From NCBI GenBank assembly GCA_003524095.1, contig DOEE01000003.1:457421-521420 (forward strand): a stretch of 64,000 nucleotides of DNA, given 5' to 3'. The stretch's first letter is position 1. Every line of letters begins with the position of its first letter. The notes beneath the pieces are model-generated. The model was not told the DNA's origin. It worked only from the letters and a program-made list of their open reading frames with translations, and searched no databases. This DNA is from Clostridiales bacterium. Its GTDB lineage: Bacteria > Bacillota > Clostridia > Christensenellales > UBA1242. The position numbers and the translations under genes were made by a program. This document shows positions 7,635 to 14,401 of the stretch, piece after piece.

Positions 7635-8315
7635 GTGAAAAATTTTTTTGTTAATATAAACAAAATATTAAAATTCAATAAAAAGAAAGTTACAAAAATA
7701 ATCGTAATTCTGTGTATTATTACTTTTGTTTTTGTAATTTTTGCTTATATGATTAATCCTGTTATTATGGATACGGTAGAACTCAAATCAAAGGCTCTGG
7801 CAACTAAGGCTATGAATAGTTCTATAGCAGATGTTGTAATGAATTCAATTGTCTATGATGATTTGGTCAATATTATCAGTGATGAATTTGGAAATATTAG
7901 CATGATTCAAGCCAATTCTTTGGAAATTAACAACTTAAGTAAAGATTTGGCACAAACATGCGAAACACGAATTCAAGACTATGGTAAAAGTGGTGTAGCA
8001 ATTCCTATTGGAACTTTTACGGGCATTCCGTTGTTTGTGGGTCGTGGGCCTAGAGTGAACGTCAAAATGACTCCAATCGGGAGTGTAATATGTAAGTTTA
8101 TGTCTCACTTTGAGTCCGCAGGAATTAATCAAACCATACACAAAATCTACGTTAATATTAGGGCAAATGTTGGTGTTGTAATGCCACTTAGCAGTCGAAC
8201 ATTTACAGCAGAACAAGAAGTTCTTATTAGTGAAAGTGTAATTGTTGGACAAGTCCCCGAAGTTTATTTGTATTCGGATACTCTGGATACATTGCTTAAC
8301 TTTGTTCCATATTGA
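7635..8315 (+). CDS. yunB: Sporulation protein YunB
   Basis: 226 residues. A basic N-terminus is followed by one transmembrane helix at about 18-40, then an extracytoplasmic domain that begins with a YunB-like stretch (KALATKAMNSSI). The region PIGTFTGIPLFVGRGPRVNVKMTPIG matches the conserved core of the family. YunB is a mother-cell, sigma-E dependent protein needed for efficient sporulation; its biochemical role is unknown. The start codon is GTG and has no visible Shine-Dalgarno sequence. No good alternative start exists, because the membrane helix lies only about 18 codons downstream. Confidence 0.85.
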   Translation: MKNFFVNINKILKFNKKKVTKIIVILCIITFVFVIFAYMINPVIMDTVELKSKALATKAMNSSIADVVMNSIVYDDLVNIISDEFGNISMIQANSLEINNLSKDLAQTCETRIQDYGKSGVAIPIGTFTGIPLFVGRGPRVNVKMTPIGSVICKFMSHFESAGINQTIHKIYVNIRANVGVVMPLSSRTFTAEQEVLISESVIVGQVPEVYLYSDTLDTLLNFVPY

Positions 8316-8489
8316 TATGTATATTTATACAATAGTTTTTTAAATTATTCAAATGTATACTAATAAACATTTATAATTTAAACTTTTGTTTAAATCGAAT
8401 GTTGTGCCAATGGTTTATTTGTATTATAAATATAATCAATCTAAAATTTGTACATAAAATCAAAATATCAGCTTAAAATATTGAATTTT

Positions 8490-8519
8490 TTGACATTTTG
8501 TGGTAGACTAAACTGATAG
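8490..8519 (+). promoter_or_regulatory. Candidate sigma-A promoter of the cysteine desulfurase gene
   Basis: A perfect TTGACA at 8490-8495, an 18-bp spacer and a weak TGATAG at 8514-8519, 23 bp before the start codon. Confidence 0.4.
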
Positions 8520-8542
8520 TAAAATTAGTTTAGGAGAAAATT

Positions 8543-9712
8543 ATGCCATTTGATACAGTGTTTTTTGATAATGCAAGTACAACCAAAATAATGCCTGAAA
8601 TAGTCGATGAACTGTCTCAATTTAATTCCGAATATTATTTTAATCCTAGTGCTTTGTATAATAATGTTTATAAAACACATGATTCAAGTAAGCCTACGTT
8701 AGAAAAAATGAGAAAGAGTTTGCTTGCTTGCTTGGGTGGAGAAAATGGCAAGATTGTTTTTACAGGGTCTGCTACAGAAGCGAGTAATCTGGCACTTTTC
8801 GGTTCGGTCAAAAAAAATACTCGAAAAATTCTTGTTTCAATGGGTGAACATCCAAGTGTATATAATTCTGCTTTGGAACTAAAAGCTCGCGGATACGATG
8901 TAGTGTTTGTAAATCTTGATAAGACCGGCAAAGTTGATATTAATGATTTTGAAAGAAAGATGACTTCTGATGTGGACCTGGTCTCAATCATGCATGTAAG
9001 CAACGAGACGGGGGCGATTAATGATATACTTAGTCTAGTTGAAATTGCAAAGTCGGTTAATCCAAAAGTGATATTCCATTGTGATGGAGTTCAGGCATTT
9101 GGAAAAATTGAAGTAAATGTTGATGATTTGGGAGTAGATATGTACACAATATCTGCACACAAGATTTATGGTAGCAAGGGTGTTGGCGCGTTGTATCTTA
9201 AAAACACTGTGTCTCTAAAGCCAATAATTTTTGGCGGTGGTCAAGAATCGGGCTTGCGTAGTGGAACTGAAAACATGCTAGGTATTTATACTTTGTATCG
9301 TGCTAGTCAAATTGTCACAAGCAATCTTGAAGTTAATTACAAAAAAATTGCTAATCTTAAAAAGTTGTTTTTGGACAAACTTGGTCAAACAAATCTGAAA
9401 TACACAATACATTCATTTGAAGACAATTCGCCATATATTGTGTCGATAAGTTTTGCGGGCTGTAGGGCAGAAACTTTGCTTAATATGCTTGGTGATTATG
9501 ACAATATTTTTGTAGGTAATGGTTCGGCATGTTCAGCAAAAAAGAGTGGCAATAGAGTGCTTGAAAGTATGGGTGTTCAAAAATCGGAAATTGAAGGTAA
9601 TTTGCGAATAAGTTTTGGAATATATAATACTCCAGAAGAAGTTGAATATTTGGTCGAAAAACTAAATGAACGTGTTAGTGCTTATCTAAAACATACTATT
9701 AAACAAAATTAA
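8543..9712 (+). CDS. Cysteine desulfurase (NifS/IscS family)
   Basis: 389 residues with the class V aminotransferase fold. The N-terminal FDNASTT motif, the PLP lysine in SAHKIYGSKG (Lys207) and the persulfide-forming cysteine in NGSACSAKKS (Cys330) are all intact. It removes sulfur from cysteine and passes it on as a persulfide. The thiI gene lies 239 bp downstream on the same strand, a pairing common in Bacillota (the NifZ-ThiI pair), so the main acceptor here is probably ThiI, for 4-thiouridine in tRNA. A strong AGGAG precedes the ATG. The spacing is larger than in a tight operon. The 9713-9951 gap contains nothing I can name. Confidence 0.93.
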   Translation: MPFDTVFFDNASTTKIMPEIVDELSQFNSEYYFNPSALYNNVYKTHDSSKPTLEKMRKSLLACLGGENGKIVFTGSATEASNLALFGSVKKNTRKILVSMGEHPSVYNSALELKARGYDVVFVNLDKTGKVDINDFERKMTSDVDLVSIMHVSNETGAINDILSLVEIAKSVNPKVIFHCDGVQAFGKIEVNVDDLGVDMYTISAHKIYGSKGVGALYLKNTVSLKPIIFGGGQESGLRSGTENMLGIYTLYRASQIVTSNLEVNYKKIANLKKLFLDKLGQTNLKYTIHSFEDNSPYIVSISFAGCRAETLLNMLGDYDNIFVGNGSACSAKKSGNRVLESMGVQKSEIEGNLRISFGIYNTPEEVEYLVEKLNERVSAYLKHTIKQN

Positions 9713-9951
9713 TTTTGCAGTATTAGCACATTCAAAATTGGCATTAATTATTGTGTTTTTGACATTCTATCCATAACTTTTTGACAAAAACATATTAATT
9801 TGTGTCAATAAGTTACATGTTTTGTAAAAAAATTAATTTATTAAAAAACAATAAATTTTGTACAGTTTTTATTGTAATAGATGATTATTTGAGTTGTCTG
9901 ATTACAAAAAATATTTAGTAAAACAAATGATATTTAAAAAAGGATAAACAT

Positions 9952-11112
9952 ATGAATGACTTAAAAAAAGTAATTGTTATTAGGTATAGTGAGATATTTC
10001 TCAAAGGAAAAAATTTTGCTTATTTCGAAAAAAAATTGCTTAGTAATATCGCCGAAAAATTAGAGGGGTTGGCAGAAGTAAAAAGAACAAACAAAAGATT
10101 TTTGGTTGAGAATTTTGATGAAAAAAAAGAAAAGAAAATTATAGAAATCTTAAAGACTGTTTTTGGCATTTGTTCTATCAGTGTTGCTGTTATGCTTGAT
10201 ACTGATTTAAAGGCTATTGATGATTATGTTGCTTCACTCAAATTGAAGTGTAATACATTTAGAGTAACTGTAAATCGTGCTGACAAAAGATTTCCGTTGA
10301 CATCAATTGATTACTCAAAATCTCTTGGTGGGTTGGTACTCAAAAGCAATCCACATTTGAAAGTAGATTTGCATAATCCAGAAGTAACTATTTATGTTGA
10401 TATTAGAGAGAGTGGCTACACTCTAGTCTATACTGACGTAATTGAAATGTCTGGTGGTATGCCTGTTGGAACTAGTGGTAGTGGATTGTTGCTTTTGTCT
10501 GGAGGTATAGATAGTCCTGTTGCTGGATATATGATGGCTAGGCGTGGAATGACTATCAATGCTTTGCATTTTCATAGTTATCCTTATACTAGTCAAAATG
10601 CAAAAGACAAAGTTATTGAACTTGCCAAAATCATGAAAAAATACACTGGTGGGTTCAAACTACATATTGTTTCCTTTACCCATATTCAAGAGAGTATTCA
10701 CAAGTTCTGCGATGGTGACTTTATGATAACTCTTATGCGTAGAATAATGTTTAGAATTGCTGAACGTTTGGCTAAACAAAATAATTATCAGTCGATTATA
10801 ACTGGTGAGAACTTGGGTCAAGTCGCTAGTCAGACTGTCGAAAGTATGACTGTTACAAATGCGGTTGTTAATGACCTTCCTATATTTAGACCGCTAATTT
10901 CATTTGACAAGGAAGACATTTCTAGGGTTGCTCAAAAAATTGGAACTTTTGAAACGTCAATTCTTCCATACGAAGATTGTTGTACAGTATTCTTGCCAAA
11001 GCATCCAGTAATCAAACCAAAACTTGAAAAATGCTTGAAAGAAGAGAGTAAACTGGATATTGAAGCCCTTATTAGTGAAGCAATGGAAAATATCGAAGTT
11101 GTTGAAATTTAA
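9952..11112 (+). CDS. thiI: tRNA 4-thiouridine sulfurtransferase ThiI
   Basis: 386 residues. The N-terminal ferredoxin-like region (YSEIFLKGKN) and THUMP domain are followed by an ATP-binding PP-loop SGGIDSP at about 181-187. A C-terminal EDCCTVFLPKHP motif is present. It adenylates U8 of tRNA and installs sulfur to make 4-thiouridine. There is no C-terminal rhodanese domain, as is normal in Bacillota, so the sulfur comes directly from the cysteine desulfurase encoded upstream. An AAGGAT ribosome site precedes the ATG. Its stop codon overlaps the first of two structured repeat elements. Confidence 0.94.
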   Translation: MNDLKKVIVIRYSEIFLKGKNFAYFEKKLLSNIAEKLEGLAEVKRTNKRFLVENFDEKKEKKIIEILKTVFGICSISVAVMLDTDLKAIDDYVASLKLKCNTFRVTVNRADKRFPLTSIDYSKSLGGLVLKSNPHLKVDLHNPEVTIYVDIRESGYTLVYTDVIEMSGGMPVGTSGSGLLLLSGGIDSPVAGYMMARRGMTINALHFHSYPYTSQNAKDKVIELAKIMKKYTGGFKLHIVSFTHIQESIHKFCDGDFMITLMRRIMFRIAERLAKQNNYQSIITGENLGQVASQTVESMTVTNAVVNDLPIFRPLISFDKEDISRVAQKIGTFETSILPYEDCCTVFLPKHPVIKPKLEKCLKEESKLDIEALISEAMENIEVVEI

Positions 11113-11196
11113 TCTATGTAATGTTGCTTTGCTCATTACATTCACAAACCAATTTGCTGTCGCAAATGCCACGATAAAATCGTGGTTACATAGATT
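11111..11196. repeat. Structured element, copy 1 (possible ncRNA or palindromic repeat)
   Basis: An 86-nt element closed by an 11-bp stem AATCTATGTAA/TTACATAGATT. Inside are hairpin ATTTGC-TGTC-GCAAAT and hairpin CCACGAT-AAA-ATCGTGG (11169-11185). A competing hairpin TGTAATG/CATTACA (11117-11140) uses bases of the closing stem, so two folds are possible. It starts on the thiI stop codon. No T run follows, so it is not a simple terminator. Confidence 0.65.
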
Positions 11197-11209
11197 GAAA
11201 ACGTCGTCA

Positions 11210-11249
11210 GATTAAATCAAGGTGTCCTAGCGGACTACTTTGTTTAATC
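11210..11249. other. Long hairpin between the two structured elements
   Basis: A 40-nt imperfect hairpin with GATTAAA/TTTAATC at the base and GTCC-TAGC-GGAC at the tip, joined by paired CAAG-GT/AC-TTTG segments. It sits between the two copies of the 86-nt element. Confidence 0.6.
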
Positions 11250-11261
11250 TTCCTAGATTAT

Positions 11262-11347
11262 AATCCATGAAATGTTGTGTTGTTAACCTTGCTCACAAAT
11301 CAGTTTGTTTTCTCAAATTCCACGATTTAATCGTGGTCATATAGATT
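11262..11347. repeat. Structured element, copy 2 (possible ncRNA or palindromic repeat)
   Basis: The second copy of the 11111-11196 element, also 86 nt. The hairpin CCACGAT-TTA-ATCGTGG (11320-11336) is conserved. The TTTG...CAAA hairpin keeps its pairing through compensating or wobble changes. The closing stem is weaker (AATC-AT/AT-GATT). The remainder of the gap to 11460 has no recognisable feature. Confidence 0.6.
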
Positions 11348-11465
11348 AAATAAACATAAGTTTTTCCTGAAAATGAACTACGTCTCTTTCTGACAAAACT
11401 TTTGAATACTTCATTTGTTTAAATGTATAATTTAAAAATCTGTGCATTCAAAAATCTTAAAATAT

Positions 11466-11488
11466 CCGCCTGAAATGGCGGTTTTTTT
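11466..11488 (+). terminator. Rho-independent terminator
   Basis: CCGCC-TGAAAT-GGCGG followed by seven T. It closes the thiI/structured-element region before the rny promoter. Confidence 0.85.
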
Positions 11489-11550
11489 GGTTTTGTGCTA
11501 ATTATATGACAAAATATTTGTAGATTTTGAAAATTACATTTTAAAATAGT

Positions 11551-11579
11551 TTGACGAATAAACAAATTTGTTATATAAT
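11551..11579 (+). promoter_or_regulatory. Sigma-A promoter of rny
   Basis: TTGACG (11551-11556), a 17-bp spacer, then a perfect TATAAT (11574-11579). It gives a leader of about 90 nt before the rny ATG. Confidence 0.8.
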
Positions 11580-11676
11580 TAAAATCGTATAATACAATCA
11601 GTAGTGTGTGCAATTTTCGTTTTGCACAACTTTAATATTATATAAAATTATATTTTTTATGAAAGGAGTAACCTAA

Positions 11677-13266
11677 ATGTTAAACATAAGTATGATGCTT
11701 ATGTCGGGTTGGGTTACTGGTCTAATTGGTGTTTTGATTGGACTTGCTGTTGCTATTCCTAGTACATTTTTCGTACTAAGAAAGGTACAAAAGGACAAGT
11801 CCGAAAAAGATAAATCCAGTGCAAAAAATTTGTTAGAAGAAGCTAAAGCTGAAGCTAAAAACCTAAAAAAAGAAGCGGTTTTGGAAGCTAAAGAAGAAGC
11901 GTTTAGACTAACAAGCGAATGTGACCAAGAACTCAAAACTCGTCGTGCAGAAATGCAAAAAGCAGAAAACAGAATTAACCAAAGAGAAGAATTTTTGGAC
12001 AAAAAAGAAGAGTTAATCGAAAAGAAAAACGACCAAATCGAAAAAATCAAAGAAGATTTGGCAGAAAAAGAAGCGATGCTCAAAAAATCTCAAGACGAAC
12101 AAAACATAATAACCGAAAAAATGACCAAAGAACTTGAGAGAATCTCAAAACTTACAAAAGAAGAAGCGAAAAAGGAACTTATTTCTAAATACGAAGAAGA
12201 TGCAAAAAAAGATGCTGCAATTCTTGTTAGAAATATAGAAAACCAAGCAAAAGACGAAGCAAACAAAAAAGCAAAGGAAATTGTAACCCTTGCCATTCAA
12301 AAAACAGCGGTTGACCATACAAGCGAAGTAACTGTTTCGACAGTTCCACTTCCTAATGACGAAGTCAAGGGAAGAATTATTGGCAGAGAAGGGCGTAACA
12401 TTCGTGCTTTGGAATCTGCAACAGGGGTTGACTTAATTATCGACGATACTCCCGAAGCGGTTGTTTTATCTTCGTTTGACCCAGTTAGAAGGGAAATTGC
12501 GAGAATTTCTCTTGAAAAACTCATACTAGACGGACGTATTCATCCGGCAAGAATCGAAGAAATGGTGGATAAAGTAACCAAAGATATCGAAAATACTATC
12601 AAAGAAGAAGGCGAAGCTGCTGTTTTTGATGCGGGCATTCATGGTATGCATCCCGAACTTATCAAACTTCTTGGTAGACTTAAATATCGTACAAGTTATG
12701 GTCAAAATGTTCTTAAACATAGTTTGGAAGTATGTTATTTGGCTGGACTCCTTGCTGCCGAAGTTGGTGCTAATGTTCAAATCGCCAAAAGAGGTGGTTT
12801 GCTCCACGATATTGGAAAGGCTATTGACCACGAAACCGAAGGTACACACGTTACAATTGGTGTAGATTTGGCTACAAAATACAAAGAAAGCAAGGAAGTT
12901 ATCCATTGTATTGCTGCTCATCATGGAAATGTTGAGTTCGAAAGTTTGGAGGCAATACTTGTTCAAACTGCCGATGCTATTAGTAGTAGTAGACCGGGCG
13001 CAAGACGTGAAACCTTGGAAGCATATATTAAACGTCTAACACAACTCGAAGAAATTGCAAATAGTTTCAAGGGTGTAGATACAAGTTATGCTATCCAAGC
13101 CGGTAGGGAAATTAGAATCATAGTCAAACCTAACGAAGTTACTGACGAACAAGCATTGTTTATGGCTAAGGATATCGCACAAAAGATTGAAAAAGAAATG
13201 GAATATCCGGGTCAAATCAAAGTTAATGTCATTAGAGAAACACGTAATGTGGATTATGCAAAATAA
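11677..13266 (+). CDS. rny: Ribonuclease Y
   Basis: 529 residues with the full RNase Y architecture. An N-terminal transmembrane anchor lies at about 8-30, then a long charged coiled coil to about 200, a KH RNA-binding domain at about 215-280 (GRIIGREGRNIRALE), and an HD domain with catalytic His-Asp in LLHDIGKAIDHE at about 374-385. It is the membrane-bound endonuclease that starts mRNA decay in Bacillota. AGGAGTAA precedes the ATG. In many relatives rny follows recA; here it stands alone between its own promoter and terminator. Confidence 0.96.
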   Translation: MLNISMMLMSGWVTGLIGVLIGLAVAIPSTFFVLRKVQKDKSEKDKSSAKNLLEEAKAEAKNLKKEAVLEAKEEAFRLTSECDQELKTRRAEMQKAENRINQREEFLDKKEELIEKKNDQIEKIKEDLAEKEAMLKKSQDEQNIITEKMTKELERISKLTKEEAKKELISKYEEDAKKDAAILVRNIENQAKDEANKKAKEIVTLAIQKTAVDHTSEVTVSTVPLPNDEVKGRIIGREGRNIRALESATGVDLIIDDTPEAVVLSSFDPVRREIARISLEKLILDGRIHPARIEEMVDKVTKDIENTIKEEGEAAVFDAGIHGMHPELIKLLGRLKYRTSYGQNVLKHSLEVCYLAGLLAAEVGANVQIAKRGGLLHDIGKAIDHETEGTHVTIGVDLATKYKESKEVIHCIAAHHGNVEFESLEAILVQTADAISSSRPGARRETLEAYIKRLTQLEEIANSFKGVDTSYAIQAGREIRIIVKPNEVTDEQALFMAKDIAQKIEKEMEYPGQIKVNVIRETRNVDYAK

Positions 13267-13269
13267 ACA

Positions 13270-13294
13270 AAAAAGTCCAAAACGGACTTTTTTT
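13270..13294 (+). terminator. Rho-independent terminator of rny
   Basis: AAAAGTCC-AAAAC-GGACTTTT followed by a T run, 4 bp after the rny stop codon. Confidence 0.9.
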
Positions 13295-13343
13295 GTTTTA
13301 CAAGGATATTAAAAATAAATTTGATTAAAATTTTGATTATTGC

Positions 13344-13373
13344 TTGACAATAAGATTAAAATTGTTATACAAT
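13344..13373 (+). promoter_or_regulatory. Promoter of tRNA-Trp
   Basis: A perfect TTGACA (13344-13349), an 18-bp spacer, then TACAAT (13368-13373). It ends 18 bp before the mature tRNA. Confidence 0.75.
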
Positions 13374-13391
13374 GTCTTTGTTATTTTATTT

Positions 13392-13466
13392 AGGGGTGTG
13401 GCTCAATGGTAGAGTAGCGGTCTCCAAAACCGTAGGTTGTGGGTTCGAGTCCTACCACCCCTGCCA
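13392..13466 (+). tRNA. tRNA-Trp (CCA)
   Basis: A complete 75-nt cloverleaf. Acceptor AGGGGTG pairs with CACCCCT, the anticodon loop is CTCCAAA with anticodon CCA at 13424-13426, and the T loop is TTCGAGT. The discriminator is G and CCA is at 13464-13466. It is a single-gene unit with its own promoter and terminator. Bases 13442-13460 have an exact reverse complement downstream in two pieces. Confidence 0.97.
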
Positions 13467-13492
13467 AAACATTCAAATAAATTTATTTTTTG

Positions 13493-13547
13493 ACAAGGGT
13501 GGTAGGAAGTATGCTTTGCATACCCAACAAAAAACCCTTGTTTTTTT
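13493..13547 (+). terminator. Terminator of tRNA-Trp with an internal hairpin
   Basis: The stem ACAAGGG (13493-13499)/CCCTTGT (13535-13541) is followed by TTTTTT. The 35-nt loop holds a second hairpin GTATGC-TTT-GCATAC and overlaps the antisense T-arm segment. Confidence 0.75.
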
Positions 13548-13559
13548 GTTGCTCGAACC
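13497..13559 (-). other. Split antisense copy of the tRNA-Trp T arm
   Basis: GGGTGGTAGGA (13497-13507) is the exact reverse complement of tRNA-Trp 13450-13460. CTCGAACC (13552-13559) is the exact reverse complement of the adjoining 13442-13449. A 44-bp insert with a GTATGC-TTT-GCATAC hairpin separates them. The arrangement is the same as after tRNA-Tyr. Further small palindromes follow: CGAAC/GTTCG, GTGC/GCAC and GATTAC-TTT-GTAATC, up to 13615. Confidence 0.8.
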
Positions 13560-13693
13560 GTGACGTTCGCTTATTTGTGCAAGCACACGCTCACTAATTT
13601 GATTACTTTGTAATCTGCACCGATGTTTTTTCTTGCCAACACAATTGTTTTTTGTTAACATATAGGTGTTTAAATTTTAAATCGGAGTGAAAA

Positions 13694-14152
13694 ATGGCAA
13701 AACTCAAAAAAGTCGAACTTTATACTGACGGTGCTTGTAGCGGGAATCCCGGAAAAGGCGGTTATGGTGGGATTCTCATATACAAGGGGATAGAAAAAGA
13801 ATATAGCGGTTTTGCCGACAATACTACAAACAACCGCATGGAATTGACGGCAGTGATTATGGGTCTCAAAATGCTCAAAGAACCCGTTGAAATAGATATT
13901 TATTCGGATAGTGCATATACTGTCAATGCTTTTTTGGAAGGCTGGATAGAAAATTGGATAAATAACAATTGGCGTACTGCCGGCAAAAAACCAGTTCAGA
14001 ATGTTGAACTTTGGCAGGAATTACTCGAACTCATACATCCGCACAAAGTCACTTGGCACAAGGTCAAGGGTCATGCGGATAATGCATATAACAATCGTTG
14101 CGACAAGTTGGCAACAGGCGAAATTGCAAAGCATTTGGATAACAAAACCTAA
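13694..14152 (+). CDS. rnhA: Ribonuclease HI
   Basis: 152 residues, the classic RNase HI size. The catalytic acidic residues are visible: Asp12 in YTDGACSGNPGKGG, Glu50 in NRMELTAV, Asp72 in YSDSAY and Asp137 in NNRCDKLA. The basic-protrusion region WINNNWRTAGKKPVQN is also present. It degrades the RNA strand of RNA-DNA hybrids. A GGAGTG ribosome site precedes the ATG. The stop codon lies inside the terminator stem that follows. Confidence 0.96.
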   Translation: MAKLKKVELYTDGACSGNPGKGGYGGILIYKGIEKEYSGFADNTTNNRMELTAVIMGLKMLKEPVEIDIYSDSAYTVNAFLEGWIENWINNNWRTAGKKPVQNVELWQELLELIHPHKVTWHKVKGHADNAYNNRCDKLATGEIAKHLDNKT

Positions 14153-14182
14153 ATTTGATTGTACTCAAGTTTAGGTTTTTTT
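14145..14182 (+). terminator. Terminator of rnhA overlapping its stop codon
   Basis: AACCTAAA (14146-14153)/TTTAGGTT (14170-14177) followed by a T run. The TAA stop is part of the left arm. Confidence 0.85.
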
Positions 14183-14216
14183 ATTTAATAGTTTTTCAGT
14201 TTTTGTCGATTTTTGT

Positions 14217-14245
14217 TTGACGGGCTTAATTATATTATATATAAT
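14217..14245 (+). promoter_or_regulatory. Near-consensus sigma-A promoter of the giant gene
   Basis: TTGACG (14217-14222), a 17-bp spacer, then a perfect TATAAT (14240-14245). It gives a leader of about 150 nt. The leader contains a GC-richer hairpin CGTAC-GTGCGT-GTACG (14269-14284), conspicuous in this AT-rich stretch. Confidence 0.75.
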
Positions 14246-14401
14246 TATATATGGAAAATTATATTTTGCGTACGTGCGTGTACGTGCATGCGAGATATGT
14301 GTATACTAGTCTAATAGTTTTCTTAAATTCAAATCTAGTACTTTTCAAAATAATATGCAACAAATTATATTTTTTACAAATAATAATTTTAGGAGAAAAC
14401 C

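Noticed and set aside
9713..9951. Riboswitch or T-box ahead of thiI
   Set aside because: No thi-box, T-box or terminator/antiterminator pair is visible in the 239-bp gap.
13473..13661. 62-codon minus-strand frame downstream of tRNA-Trp
   Set aside because: It covers the terminator and the antisense T-arm region; its apparent protein is a translation of antisense tRNA and hairpins.
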